NCBI RefSeq assembly: GCF_029223585.1
Contig: NZ_CP119424.1
Coordinates: 1,178,001-1,242,000 of the forward strand
DNA: 64,000 nt
Origin: Photobacterium sp. DA100
GTDB taxonomy: Bacteria; Pseudomonadota; Gammaproteobacteria; Enterobacterales; Vibrionaceae
Direction of reading: 5' to 3'
A model generated the notes under the pieces. The model searched no databases. It had not been told where the DNA came from and worked only from the letters and a program-made list of their open reading frames with translations. A program made the position numbers and the translations under genes. This document shows positions 36,198 through 45,314 of this stretch, piece after piece. Within the stretch, counting starts at the first letter, position 1. Each line of letters begins with the position of its first letter.

Positions 36198-37091
36198 TTA
36201 CAGGCCGTATTTCTTCGCGTAGCCAGTGATATTCTCGTACGCTGTTTTTGCGTAAGTCAGTGGGTGTGCTTTCGCAGGGTCCTGCTCGGCTTCGACCAGC
36301 AGCCAGCCTTTGTAGTCACGCTCTTTTAGTGCAGCGAAAACGTCGTCGTAATCAACGTCGCCAGTACCAGGAACGGTGAATACACCATCAAGAACTGCAT
36401 TGAGGAATGATTTGTCTGCAGCACGGGCAGCCTTCATTACGTCTAGGCGTAGATCTTTAAAGTGCATGTGGCCGATACGGTGACCCCAACGTTTGATCAT
36501 AGTGACAGGATTGCCGCCACCGTAGGTGATGTGGCCAGTGTCCAGTGTCAGGTGAACCGCGTCGCCAGTCAGCTCCATCATTAGATTGATGTCATCTTCT
36601 GTTTCACAGATAGTGCCCACGTGATGGTGGAAAGACAGCTTGATGTCGTGCTCATTCAGTAGGTACTCAGCCACTGTAGTTAGCTTTTCGCAGTATGTTT
36701 TCCACTCATCCATCGTCAAGATGACGCGCTGAGAAAGAGGAGTATTGATGTCACCATGAACAGTATTGCTTACCTCGCCGAATACCATCGCTTTGCAGCC
36801 AGCGGCTTTCAGCAGCTTGATATGATCCTGCATGGCTGCAATTTCTTCTTCTGCTGTCAGCTTCATCAAGTTACCGCTGTACCAGCCCGACGCAAGAACC
36901 AGACCGTGTTTTTCTAGAAGAGGAATAAGCACTTCTGGCTCACGAGGGTATTTGGTACCTAGCTCAGTACCGGTAAAGCCAGCTTCAGCCATTTCACTCA
37001 AACATGTTTCCAATGGGATTTCGCCGCCAAGTTCTGGCATATCATCGTTGGTCCAGGTTAGTGGGCTGATTCCATATTGAACATTGCTCAT
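36198..37091 (-). CDS. iolE: Myo-inosose-2 dehydratase
   Basis: The 297-residue TIM-barrel enzyme removes water from 2-keto-myo-inositol to give the trihydroxycyclohexanedione. It begins with the IolE signature YGISPLTWTNDDMPELGGE, followed by GFTGTELGTKYP near 34 and SFHHHVGTICE near 150 with metal ligands, then LTLDTGHITYGGGNP near 180. The length is typical. It is the promoter-proximal gene of the minus-strand iol run, divergent from the transporter. TTGGAGTA precedes the ATG. Confidence 0.93.
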   Translation of the reverse strand: MSNVQYGISPLTWTNDDMPELGGEIPLETCLSEMAEAGFTGTELGTKYPREPEVLIPLLEKHGLVLASGWYSGNLMKLTAEEEIAAMQDHIKLLKAAGCKAMVFGEVSNTVHGDINTPLSQRVILTMDEWKTYCEKLTTVAEYLLNEHDIKLSFHHHVGTICETEDDINLMMELTGDAVHLTLDTGHITYGGGNPVTMIKRWGHRIGHMHFKDLRLDVMKAARAADKSFLNAVLDGVFTVPGTGDVDYDDVFAALKERDYKGWLLVEAEQDPAKAHPLTYAKTAYENITGYAKKYGL

Positions 37092-37661
37092 GTTTGTACT
37101 CCAATTTTATGATTATTTAATTCCGGGTCGGTGATGATTGCGGTCAGTTCAGTGGAATATGTTCTTTGGGCATCTCTGAACCGTTTTTCAATCTGCACCA
37201 TTTGCTTCACTGGAAATTACTATAACTGAAAAAACATTAACGAAAAATATTTTTCACTCATGTCGATCGATTTCATTTTTTCCATTTAAAGTGAAAAAAA
37301 ACCAGTATCCATGCGGCTTAAGGGAAATTTTTGAGCAAGATCACAAATCAACATAACCCCTAAAATTCAATAACTTATACCAATCATCGCCTGCGAAAAA
37401 TATTTTTCACAATATGACCCATGTATCATTTTTCGACAAAACCCCCTATTGGCTATAGCCGTGAATATTTTGTGAGCATATGATTTAGTCCGTCACCGAG
37501 TGGAAAATTATTATCAAAGCAATTCATAACTATTACAAATATTGGTGAATACAAGAATGCCGATGCAAATACCCTACAGTAATTAGCGCATTGGAAAGCT
37601 ACCCAACTCAAACTTATTCGATGGTTGAGTAAGAGACGGGGATCTCATAAAGGAGTAGAAC
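37092..37661. promoter_or_regulatory. Divergent iolE/transporter control region
   Basis: This 570-bp gene-free AT-rich region holds two identical perfect palindromes GAAAAATATTTTTC (37242-37255 and 37395-37408), 153 bp apart, which are strong operator candidates for the RpiR regulators. A CRP-like site lies at 37330-37345 (TTTGA, six bases, TCACA), with a weaker one at 37471 (TGTGA). No small gene was found in it. Confidence 0.6.
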
Positions 37662-39110
37662 ATGTCACCCACAACCGCGGCCGAGGCCCGAAAACATAAT
37701 TTTGCTTACATTATTCGAATCTGTTGTATCGCAGCCCTAGGGGGAATTTTATTAGGTTACGATACAGCGGTTATCTCAGGTGCCATCGGGCCTATCCGAG
37801 AGCACTTCGGGTTAACCCCCGCACAAACCGGCTGGGCTGTATCCAGCGTGGTTCTCGGTAGTATCATCGGTGCCGTCAGTGCCGGTTGGTCCGCCTTGAA
37901 ATACGGCCGTCGCAACACCCTCTTCATCGCTGCCATCCTCTTTATTATTTCTGCCATCGGCTCTGCGCTAGCCTCTACCTTCACTTTCTACGTACTGCTT
38001 CGCATCGTCGGCGGTGTGGCGGTAGGCCTGGCCTGTGTGGTTTCACCTATGTACATGTCCGAGGTGGCACCGAAAGATTTCCGTGGCCGCGCCGTGAGTA
38101 TGTTCCAGCAGTCTGCTGTTGTAGGTCAGACCGGTGTTTTCTATGTTAACTACCTGATTGCAAAAGGAATGAGTGAAGCATGGCTGGTTGATATGGGCTG
38201 GCGCTGGATGCTGGGCTCCGAGGTGATCCCTGCTGCGCTGTTTGCCGGCCTGCTGTTCCTGATCCCTGAGTCGCCACGTTGGTTGGTACTTAAAGGCAAA
38301 ATCGATCAAGCCAAGGAAACCCTGTCTCGTATCTCCAACCCGAAACATGCTGAGCAACTTATCGCTGAGATCCAAGCATCTTTGGTAGATTCAAGTGCCC
38401 CTGGTAAAAAACAGGTTAGCCTGCGCTCGCCACTGCTGTTCGCTATCCTGGTGATCGGTACCTTTGTCGCTGCCGCCCAGCAGCTAACCGGTATCAACGT
38501 CATCATGTACTACACGCCAGAAATCCTTCGCCCAATCACGGGAAGTACGGAGAACGCCCTGTTCCAGACTACCTTCGTCGGTGTTGTCTTCATCCTGGGT
38601 AACGCCTTGGGGATGTACCTGATTGACAAAGTCGGCCGCCTGCCACTGATGAAGTACGGTACGTTTGGCTGTGCGGTAGGTATGACGGTAGTTGGTTTTG
38701 TCCTTTACTCCGGCACTGAAGGCTACGCAGCCCTGTTTGCTCTGTGTCTGTACGTTGTATCTTACGCAACCTCTTGGGGCTGTGCGTGCTGGACCATGAT
38801 CTCTGAAATCTTCCCGAACAGCATCCGCTCCCGTGCGATGGCTATCGCGGTAGGTGCCCAGTGGTTCACCGGCTTCCTGGTAACCCAGTCGTTCCCAATG
38901 CTGAACGAAAATGCCTTCCTGAAAGAACACTTCAACGGCGCCTTCAGCTTCTGGCTGTTCGCAGTGCTGTCGATAATCTGTATGTTTGTGGTCGTCAAGT
39001 ATGTACCTGAGACCAAAGGCGTCAGCTTGGAGAAAATGGAAGAGGCAATGGCCAAGAAGCTTGGCAAGAAAGTACCGGTATCAGCTACTGAAGCACAAGC
39101 CAGCGCTTAA
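37662..39110 (+). CDS. iolT: MFS sugar-porter family inositol transporter
   Basis: The 482-residue, 12-helix protein belongs to the sugar porter family. Motifs are GYDTAVISGAIG near 28-39, KYGRRNTLF near 82, GRAVSMFQQSAVVGQ near 142, PESPRWLVLKGK near 203, QQLTGINVIMYYTPEI near 267 and PETKGVSLEKMEE near the end. These match proton-coupled myo-inositol importers of the IolT type. It is divergent from iolE and shares its control region, so inositol is the likely substrate, though xylose or other sugars cannot be excluded from sequence. AAAGGAGTA precedes the start. Confidence 0.88.
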   Translation: MSPTTAAEARKHNFAYIIRICCIAALGGILLGYDTAVISGAIGPIREHFGLTPAQTGWAVSSVVLGSIIGAVSAGWSALKYGRRNTLFIAAILFIISAIGSALASTFTFYVLLRIVGGVAVGLACVVSPMYMSEVAPKDFRGRAVSMFQQSAVVGQTGVFYVNYLIAKGMSEAWLVDMGWRWMLGSEVIPAALFAGLLFLIPESPRWLVLKGKIDQAKETLSRISNPKHAEQLIAEIQASLVDSSAPGKKQVSLRSPLLFAILVIGTFVAAAQQLTGINVIMYYTPEILRPITGSTENALFQTTFVGVVFILGNALGMYLIDKVGRLPLMKYGTFGCAVGMTVVGFVLYSGTEGYAALFALCLYVVSYATSWGCACWTMISEIFPNSIRSRAMAIAVGAQWFTGFLVTQSFPMLNENAFLKEHFNGAFSFWLFAVLSIICMFVVVKYVPETKGVSLEKMEEAMAKKLGKKVPVSATEAQASA

Positions 39111-39130
39111 CCACATTTTGTAATACCTAG

Positions 39131-39158
39131 CAGGCTTATCCACTGATAAGCCTGTTTT
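39131..39158 (+). terminator. Terminator after iolT
   Basis: CAGGCTTATC pairs with GATAAGCCTG around a four-base loop, followed by TTTTCC: a rho-independent terminator. Confidence 0.88.
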
Positions 39159-39177
39159 CCTATTAAAAGGCAACACT

Positions 39178-40065
39178 ATGCTCGATAAAATGGCTTTCTT
39201 TGTCTACGTGATTCGCACCGGTTCAATTTCAGCCGCCGCACGGAAATTCAATATCTCTGTCTCTGCGGGTAGCCGATGGCTACAAGATCTCGAACAGAGC
39301 TTTGGCATTACCCTGTGCCGCCGCACCAACCGGCTGTTAACCCCCACACCAGCAGGCCAAAAGCTAGTCGATGAGTTTTCGCCTCTGGTGGATAACGCCG
39401 AGCAACTATGCCGCAGCCTGCAAGATTTCCAGGAACAGGACAAAGGCCATATCAATATCGTTTGCACCCCTGTGTACGCCAACAATTTCCTGATGGATAA
39501 AATTAGCAGCTACCTGATTTCCCATCCAAATGTCACCTTTAACCTCAATGTCACTCCTTGGGCGCTGGATCATGCCGCAGAGGCAGACCTTGTGATCAGT
39601 GCCAATGCTTGCTATCAAGGCTACCAGGAAAAAGACCTGCTTCTTGTGCGCAGGGAGCTGATGCAGAGTCCATTTGTCGCGGTCGCCTCTCCTCAATATC
39701 TGGAACGAAATCCGGCCCCCGAATTCCCAGCCGAACTTTCACAGCACCAGTGCTTGTTTGCCACTACCCTAACCGGTAGCAACGACTGGATTTTTGAGCG
39801 CAATGGCGAAACCCAAATGATCAAAGTGCCCAAATCGCTAGAAGTCAACGACAGTGATTTGCTTTTACAGAGCGCAATTAAAGGGGCAGGCATTGCCTAT
39901 TTACCGGCATTTATTCTTGATAAGCCATTGTCTGAAAAACAACTTATCCCTATTTTGGAAGATTACGAAACCAGTATCTGGAGCCTCAATCTCTATTATC
40001 ATCCACCGACAAAAGCATCTGCTGTTGCGAGCCATTTCAAAAGCTATCTACTAGAAAGCTCATAA
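39178..40065 (+). CDS. LysR-family transcriptional regulator
   Basis: The 295-residue protein has a winged helix-turn-helix at 1-62 (MAFFVYVIRTGSISAAARKF, SAGSRWLQDLEQSFG) and a LysR substrate-binding domain at about 88-290. It lies 67 bp after iolT, beyond a terminator, and is followed by a GNAT gene. Its targets are unknown; nothing in its sequence ties it to inositol. The subgroup with VSAGSRWLQDLE looks like the CrgA/YafC-type regulators. Confidence 0.85.
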   Translation: MLDKMAFFVYVIRTGSISAAARKFNISVSAGSRWLQDLEQSFGITLCRRTNRLLTPTPAGQKLVDEFSPLVDNAEQLCRSLQDFQEQDKGHINIVCTPVYANNFLMDKISSYLISHPNVTFNLNVTPWALDHAAEADLVISANACYQGYQEKDLLLVRRELMQSPFVAVASPQYLERNPAPEFPAELSQHQCLFATTLTGSNDWIFERNGETQMIKVPKSLEVNDSDLLLQSAIKGAGIAYLPAFILDKPLSEKQLIPILEDYETSIWSLNLYYHPPTKASAVASHFKSYLLESS

Positions 40066-40186
40066 CGCTATCCGTGCTATTCCGCCTAAGCCTGATCAGC
40101 TTCGCGTTTTCTAACCTGCCGCACAGAAATCCCCATGCTGTCGGTAGTAGTCTGTTGGTTTATCTTATCCTTTTGGGGAACATTCC

Positions 40187-40900
40187 ATGTATTTCAATCA
40201 ATTACAACAACCTATCGGCACACCGATGCCAGACTGGCAAGGAGCTTCCATCCCTGAGCCTGTGACACTTTCCGGACACTTTACCCGCCTTGAACCGCTT
40301 AGCCCAAACCTGCACGGTAATGATCTCTTTGCGGCTTTTTCTGCCGACCATGAAAACCGCATGTGGACATATATGTTTATGGGTCCCTTTGATAACAAAG
40401 AGAGCTTCTTTGATTGGCTAACACCTCTGGAACACAGCCGTGATCCGCTGTTCTTTGCCATTATCGACCCAACGACAGGCCAGGCTGTGGGTATCGCTTC
40501 CTATATGAGGATTGTTCCCCAAATGGGGGTGATTGAAATTGGCAACTTCCTTTTCTCGTCCAAACTGCAAAAAACCCCAGCAGCAACCGAAGCCATTCAC
40601 CTTATGCTCAAGCACGCTTTCGAGACATTGGGCTACCGCCGTTGCGAGTGGAAGTGCGATTCGCTCAATCACCCCTCGCGCCGTGCGGCAGAGCGCCTAG
40701 GGTTCATCTACGAAGGGCTGTTTAGACAAGCCATTGTTTACAATGGACGCAATCGTGATACTACCTGGTATGCCATTATCGACAGAGACTGGCCGACAGT
40801 CGAGCGTGCGCACCAAGCCTGGCTGTCAGCTGATAATTTCGACGAAAATGGACAACAAAAGGTGCGCTTGGCTGAACTGCTTGATATGGGCATTGCCTAG
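40187..40900 (+). CDS. GNAT-family N-acetyltransferase (RimJ/RimL-like)
   Basis: The 237-residue protein has a GNAT fold: LEPLSPNLHGNDLF at the start of the domain near 36, VGIASYMRIVPQMGVIEIGNFLF near 100, and the acetyl-CoA-binding and final strand region RRCEWKCDSLNHPSRRAAERLGFIYEG near 150-176. It resembles the YjaJ/RimJ-like group acting on protein N-termini or small amines. The substrate is unknown. It stands alone between lysR and the phosphodiesterase. Confidence 0.85.
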   Translation: MYFNQLQQPIGTPMPDWQGASIPEPVTLSGHFTRLEPLSPNLHGNDLFAAFSADHENRMWTYMFMGPFDNKESFFDWLTPLEHSRDPLFFAIIDPTTGQAVGIASYMRIVPQMGVIEIGNFLFSSKLQKTPAATEAIHLMLKHAFETLGYRRCEWKCDSLNHPSRRAAERLGFIYEGLFRQAIVYNGRNRDTTWYAIIDRDWPTVERAHQAWLSADNFDENGQQKVRLAELLDMGIA

Positions 40901-40981
40901 CGATGCGTTGCTTACTTTCTGGCGTTGCTTTAACCTAACACCGCATCGATATGATTAATCAAAGCTTCTTTAAGGACACAC

Positions 40982-41725
40982 GTGAAGATTTACCAGATCA
41001 CTGACACTCACCTAGCAGACATCGCCAATGAGTCGGATGACAATCTAATCAGGCTATTAGACGTTGTGAATCAAGACAAGGAAGATAACGTTTTGCTGCT
41101 TACCGGTGATCTGGCCAATGCCGCTGTACCTGCAGCTTATCTACGCATCCGATCATACCTTGAAGACAGAGACAACATTACCCATTGTTATGCGCTTGCA
41201 GGAAACCATGATGATCTTGACTGTATGAGAGCAAGTTTTAACGGCAGTAAGATCCAGATAGCCCAGTCGGCAACTGTCCAAGATATCCCTTTCCATTTTC
41301 TCGATACCAGCCATAAGCCACTGGGTAACTCCTTGGAATTAGGTGCCGGTAGAGTAAGCAACAAATCGATATCGGCATTGCAGAAAGCCATTAGAAAGTC
41401 CCCGAGACTGATCATCTCACATCATCCGATTATAAATGTCAGTGATCGATGGTTCCGTAAAATTGGTATCGAAAACCAAGCTAAGGTTGTCCGCTGCTTT
41501 ACAAACAAATGCAATATCATTAGTGGTCATGCTCATCACTACTTTGATATTGAGGAAGGCAATATTCGTCAGCTCGTCGGTATCGCCTCTTCCTATGGTT
41601 TTGAGCACCAGTCTGATATGCCGCAAAGGAACAACAGCATCGGAATGACGGTTTACCACGCGAGCTGGTTGAATGGCGACATCGACGTTCGCTTGCTTGA
41701 AAAACACTTCCTTATCGGTCAGTAA
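40982..41725 (+). CDS. CpdA-like class III cyclic nucleotide phosphodiesterase
   Basis: The 247-residue calcineurin-like metallophosphoesterase starts at GTG 40982, nine bases after AAGGA. The metal ligands are all visible: DTH near 8-10, GDLAN near 42, GNHDD near 76, SHHP near 143, and GHAHH near 180. This spacing matches CpdA-type 3',5'-cAMP phosphodiesterases. The real substrate could be another phosphodiester. It is not in an operon and a short hairpin follows it. Confidence 0.82.
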   Translation: MKIYQITDTHLADIANESDDNLIRLLDVVNQDKEDNVLLLTGDLANAAVPAAYLRIRSYLEDRDNITHCYALAGNHDDLDCMRASFNGSKIQIAQSATVQDIPFHFLDTSHKPLGNSLELGAGRVSNKSISALQKAIRKSPRLIISHHPIINVSDRWFRKIGIENQAKVVRCFTNKCNIISGHAHHYFDIEEGNIRQLVGIASSYGFEHQSDMPQRNNSIGMTVYHASWLNGDIDVRLLEKHFLIGQ

Positions 41726-41772
41726 TCTCCGTCCTTTGGCTATCACTTTAGTCAATAAATACATTGAATTAG

Positions 41773-41802
41773 TGCCAACCTGCCGTCTTTCTCAAGTTGG
41801 CA
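41773..41802 (+). terminator. Hairpin after the phosphodiesterase gene
   Basis: TGCCAAC pairs with GTTGGCA around a 16-nt loop. The downstream T content is low, so termination is only possible. Confidence 0.4.
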
Positions 41803-41951
41803 ATGTTGTCTTACCTGCACAACCTTTGTAATAGATTGTAAATAGCTGTAAGACACATTTAAAGCTGCCATCACGTCTCATTTTTTCCGTCTACATTGTA
41901 ATGATAAGAAACCGTAACAGCAGTTTTCTTTGTCTGGATATGGAGATGGTT

Positions 41952-42143
41952 ATGAAAAAGTACTGTCCTTACTGCAGAACCGAATTGCTTGATCACTGCA
42001 ACATACTCGTTTGTCCAAGGAACGACATTGGCGAATGTACCTATGATGGCTATGAGGTCTATCGCCTATACGAAGAGACCCATAACCTCAAGGAAAGGCA
42101 TAACAACTCAATCCATGACCAGGAGTTAACGACTGTAAACTAA
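41952..42143 (+). CDS. Small zinc-ribbon-like protein
   Basis: The 63-residue protein starts at the third of three in-frame ATGs (41952), six bases after GGAG. It contains four cysteines near its N-terminus (CPYC, then C16 and CPRN) plus one further Cys, consistent with a zinc ribbon or knuckle. The rest is polar and charged. I do not recognise a function. It precedes the mnh operon by 130 bp but with a different-looking leader, so a link is uncertain. Confidence 0.55.
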   Translation: MKKYCPYCRTELLDHCNILVCPRNDIGECTYDGYEVYRLYEETHNLKERHNNSIHDQELTTVN

Positions 42144-42273
42144 CAGCAAATGGGTAAAAATTGAGTCCATCAACATCACGGGAGCATGTAATACGATAAC
42201 CTTCGACGCGGAAAATAGGTTTATGGATTAACCTTAAAAGCACTAAGTACAGCCAAAGGGATGAACAGCATTA

Positions 42274-44961
42274 GTGGCAAATAACACAAAAAAAAACAAA
42301 CCAATACTAGATAGCGGTAAACATCATTACACTCTGCTTGGATTTGTGATGTTTCCCGCTCTTATATTTGCTGCATCTATCTTTTACTACCAACCCTCTC
42401 CAACCGGGCTGCGTTGGTCAGGAGCATGGGTCCCCAGCCTGGACATCAACCTAAGCCTGCAGCTTGACGCCCTCTCCTTTGTCTTTGTCGGCCTGATTAG
42501 TTGTATTGGTTTTTTTGTTCAGCTCTATGCGTTGGCTTACATGAAGGACAAAGCAGAACGCTTTTCTTTCCATCTCTACCTTACCCTGTTCATGCTTTCT
42601 ATGCTCGGGCTGGTGCTAAGTGACAACATCATATTGCTGTTTGTATTTTGGGAACTCACGACAATCACTTCTTACCTGCTTATCGGCTTCAATCATGAAA
42701 ATGAAAAATCCCGCAAGAATGCTCTGCAATCTCTAGTTGTCACTGGCGCAGGAGGATTAGCACTGTTGGCCGGATTGATACTGCTGGGACAGATTGCCGG
42801 TAGCTATGAAATAAGCACTATTATCGACCAGGCCGTTCATGCCAAAGACAGTGTTACGCAGCATCCCTATTTTACCCCGTCGTTAGTGCTGGTGCTGCTT
42901 GGTGCATTTACCAAGTCAGCCCAATTTCCTTTTCACTTCTGGTTACCTGGTGCCATGGCCGCCCCCACGCCGGTCAGTGCGTTTCTGCATTCGGCCACCA
43001 TGGTCAAGGCCGGCATCTACCTGTTGGCAAGGCTTTCACCTGTGTATGCCGGCAGTGAACTCTGGTTTTACACCCTCATAGCCATTGGTGGCTTCACAGC
43101 GCTGTGGTCGGCTGTCATTGCGCTGATGCAAAAAGATCTCAAGCTAATGCTGGCTTTCAGTACCAACACAATACTTGGGATCCTGACCTTGTTACTCGGG
43201 ATCGGTACAGAGACGGCCTTAGCTGCCGCAATATTGTTTATTCTCGCCCACGCGTTTTACAAGGCGGCGCTGTTCATGGTAGTCGGGAACATCGACAAGG
43301 CAACAGGTACCCGTGATATCAGGGTACTGTATGGCCTGAAGGCGGTATTAATCTTCAGTTTTGCCTCCGGCCTGATTGCCGCGCTGTCCAAGGCCGGGAT
43401 ACCACCATTGCTGGGTTTCCTGAGTAAAGAATATGCCTACAAGGCTGGGTTGGAAGTCCATGGCATCGTGATGTTTGCCCTAGTCATGATAAATGCTGTC
43501 ATGGTCGCCTTAGCCATTGCGGTGATATCACAACCTTTCCTAAGGGAGAAAATCGAAGATAACCCCACGGTGAAATCCATCGAGGCAGAAATAGGCTATT
43601 GGATCCCGCCCATGGTCTTGGCTTGTTGCAGTGTTATTGTTCCGACCCTTGGTTTGGGATGGCTGAATGAATATGTACTCTCCACTGCGATTTTTGAAAT
43701 CAACCAAGTAGAGCAATCTAGCCCGGTTAAATTATGGCATGGGATCAACCTGCCTCTCATCATGAGTGCTGTGACCTTAGCAATTGGTATTCTCATCTTT
43801 AAATACATGTCATCTGTTACTCAAGCATTAAATAAATTGCTCGGCCCTCTGCCAATAGCCAGTGAGGTTTTTGAAAAGTGCATGGCAGTGATGTTGTCTG
43901 TTGCAACCTGGCAGACAGAGCGGTTACAGCAACGTAAGCTTAGCGTGTATGCCTTACTTTTCTTCTCGGTACTTGCCGCAATTTTGTTGCTAAGCCCAAT
44001 CTGGCCCACTGGCGACTTCCTTGAGCGCATCCTTTCTCTCAAGCTGTACGAAATTGCCATTGCATTACTGTTGATTGCCGCCGCCCTGCTGTGTGTTTTC
44101 TCAACCTCGCGTCTGCTGTCAATTGCCGGGCTCGGTGCAATTGGCTTTTTGATGACCTTAGTCTTTATGATTTACAGTGCCCCTGACGTGGCCAAAACCC
44201 TGCTGCTGGTTGAGACCTTGATGGTGGTATTTGTTGCCTTGTTGATTCGACATCTCCCCCATTTCAGCACGGTAGCAAAGCACTCGGTAAGTCGGCGGGC
44301 TTTCCATGCAGCTATTGCTGCCGTCATCGGCCTTTCCGTTACCGCGTTGCTCATCACTATAACCAAGGTGCCATTAGATTCTCCACTCGCAGACTTCTTC
44401 GCTCAAAACAGCGTGCCGGGCGGGCACGGCCGTAATATCGTCAATGTCATTCTGGTCGACTTTAGAGCTTTTGATACCATGGGCGAAGCCGTTGTTGTGG
44501 TCATTGCAGCAATAGCCGCTATTAGTTTATTCCAAAGCCATTCCCAGCAGCAGAACCGAATTCAATCCCTGATTTTCGGTACTACTGCCCACATCGTTGC
44601 TGTATTAATGATGGTCTTTTCTCTGTATCTCTTACTTCGCGGCCATAACTCACCGGGTGGCGGATTCATCGGTGCACTGATTGCCGTTATCGGTTTAACC
44701 CTGCTTATTTTTGCCGAATCGCCACAATACGTCAGGGAGCGACTGGGCTACAGGCCGATGAATATTGCGATGGTTGGTGTTTTCTTGAGCTTATTGGCTG
44801 GCGGAATAGGCTTTGTTATGGGCCAGCCTTTCTTAACCGGAATTTGGTGGAAGGAGATTTTACCCTTAGGCACACCGCTCATTTTCGATGTCGGCATTTA
44901 TCTCGCTGTTATTGGTGGTGTACTCGAGGTCTTGTTACGCGTGAATGAGGAGCTCGATTGA
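42274..44961 (+). CDS. mnhA: Na+/H+ antiporter subunit A with fused B domain
   Basis: The 895-residue membrane protein is the largest Mrp subunit. The NuoL-like domain (1 to about 500) has FVFWELTTITSYLLIGF near 130 and SATMVKAGIYLLARL near 245 with the proton-channel lysines. The middle part carries the MrpA-specific helices. The last 130 residues form an MnhB/MrpB domain (YLLLRGHNSPGGGFIGALI, GTPLIFDVGIYLAVIGG), so A and B are one polypeptide, as in group 2 Mrp systems. The start is GTG at 42274. It overlaps mnhC. Confidence 0.93.
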   Translation: MANNTKKNKPILDSGKHHYTLLGFVMFPALIFAASIFYYQPSPTGLRWSGAWVPSLDINLSLQLDALSFVFVGLISCIGFFVQLYALAYMKDKAERFSFHLYLTLFMLSMLGLVLSDNIILLFVFWELTTITSYLLIGFNHENEKSRKNALQSLVVTGAGGLALLAGLILLGQIAGSYEISTIIDQAVHAKDSVTQHPYFTPSLVLVLLGAFTKSAQFPFHFWLPGAMAAPTPVSAFLHSATMVKAGIYLLARLSPVYAGSELWFYTLIAIGGFTALWSAVIALMQKDLKLMLAFSTNTILGILTLLLGIGTETALAAAILFILAHAFYKAALFMVVGNIDKATGTRDIRVLYGLKAVLIFSFASGLIAALSKAGIPPLLGFLSKEYAYKAGLEVHGIVMFALVMINAVMVALAIAVISQPFLREKIEDNPTVKSIEAEIGYWIPPMVLACCSVIVPTLGLGWLNEYVLSTAIFEINQVEQSSPVKLWHGINLPLIMSAVTLAIGILIFKYMSSVTQALNKLLGPLPIASEVFEKCMAVMLSVATWQTERLQQRKLSVYALLFFSVLAAILLLSPIWPTGDFLERILSLKLYEIAIALLLIAAALLCVFSTSRLLSIAGLGAIGFLMTLVFMIYSAPDVAKTLLLVETLMVVFVALLIRHLPHFSTVAKHSVSRRAFHAAIAAVIGLSVTALLITITKVPLDSPLADFFAQNSVPGGHGRNIVNVILVDFRAFDTMGEAVVVVIAAIAAISLFQSHSQQQNRIQSLIFGTTAHIVAVLMMVFSLYLLLRGHNSPGGGFIGALIAVIGLTLLIFAESPQYVRERLGYRPMNIAMVGVFLSLLAGGIGFVMGQPFLTGIWWKEILPLGTPLIFDVGIYLAVIGGVLEVLLRVNEELD

Positions 44962-45314
44962 TGGAAATACTTTGGAGCTTGGTCGTTGGGGTGTTTGTGA
45001 CGGCGGGGGTTTACCTGATGCTTGAACGCCACATTATCCGTATCCTACTTGGCCTGATCTTAATCAGCAATGCAGTAAATTTGGCCATTTTCACCGCTGG
45101 CCGCCTAACGCCCGGCAATCCGCCCTTGATCGATCTTGGCTCGGTATTGCCACCAGACGGAGCTGCGGATCCCTTGCCACAGGCACTGATTCTGACAGCC
45201 ATAGTGATTGGTTTTGGGTTATTAGTTTTCGCATTGATGTTGCTGTATCGGGCATACATCGAAACAGGATCTGCTGATGTCGATGCCATGCAACGTTCAG
45301 AGGAGGAACAATGA
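44961..45314 (+). CDS. mnhC: Na+/H+ antiporter subunit C
   Basis: The 117-residue, three-helix protein is the NuoK-like subunit. It carries LLGLILISNAVNLAIF near 28-43 and PLPQALILTAIVIGFGLLVFALML near 70, the conserved NuoK core. The ATG at 44961 overlaps the mnhA stop (TGATG), so translation is coupled. The complex exchanges cytoplasmic Na+ for external H+ and supports growth at high salt and pH. Confidence 0.93.
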   Translation: MEILWSLVVGVFVTAGVYLMLERHIIRILLGLILISNAVNLAIFTAGRLTPGNPPLIDLGSVLPPDGAADPLPQALILTAIVIGFGLLVFALMLLYRAYIETGSADVDAMQRSEEEQ

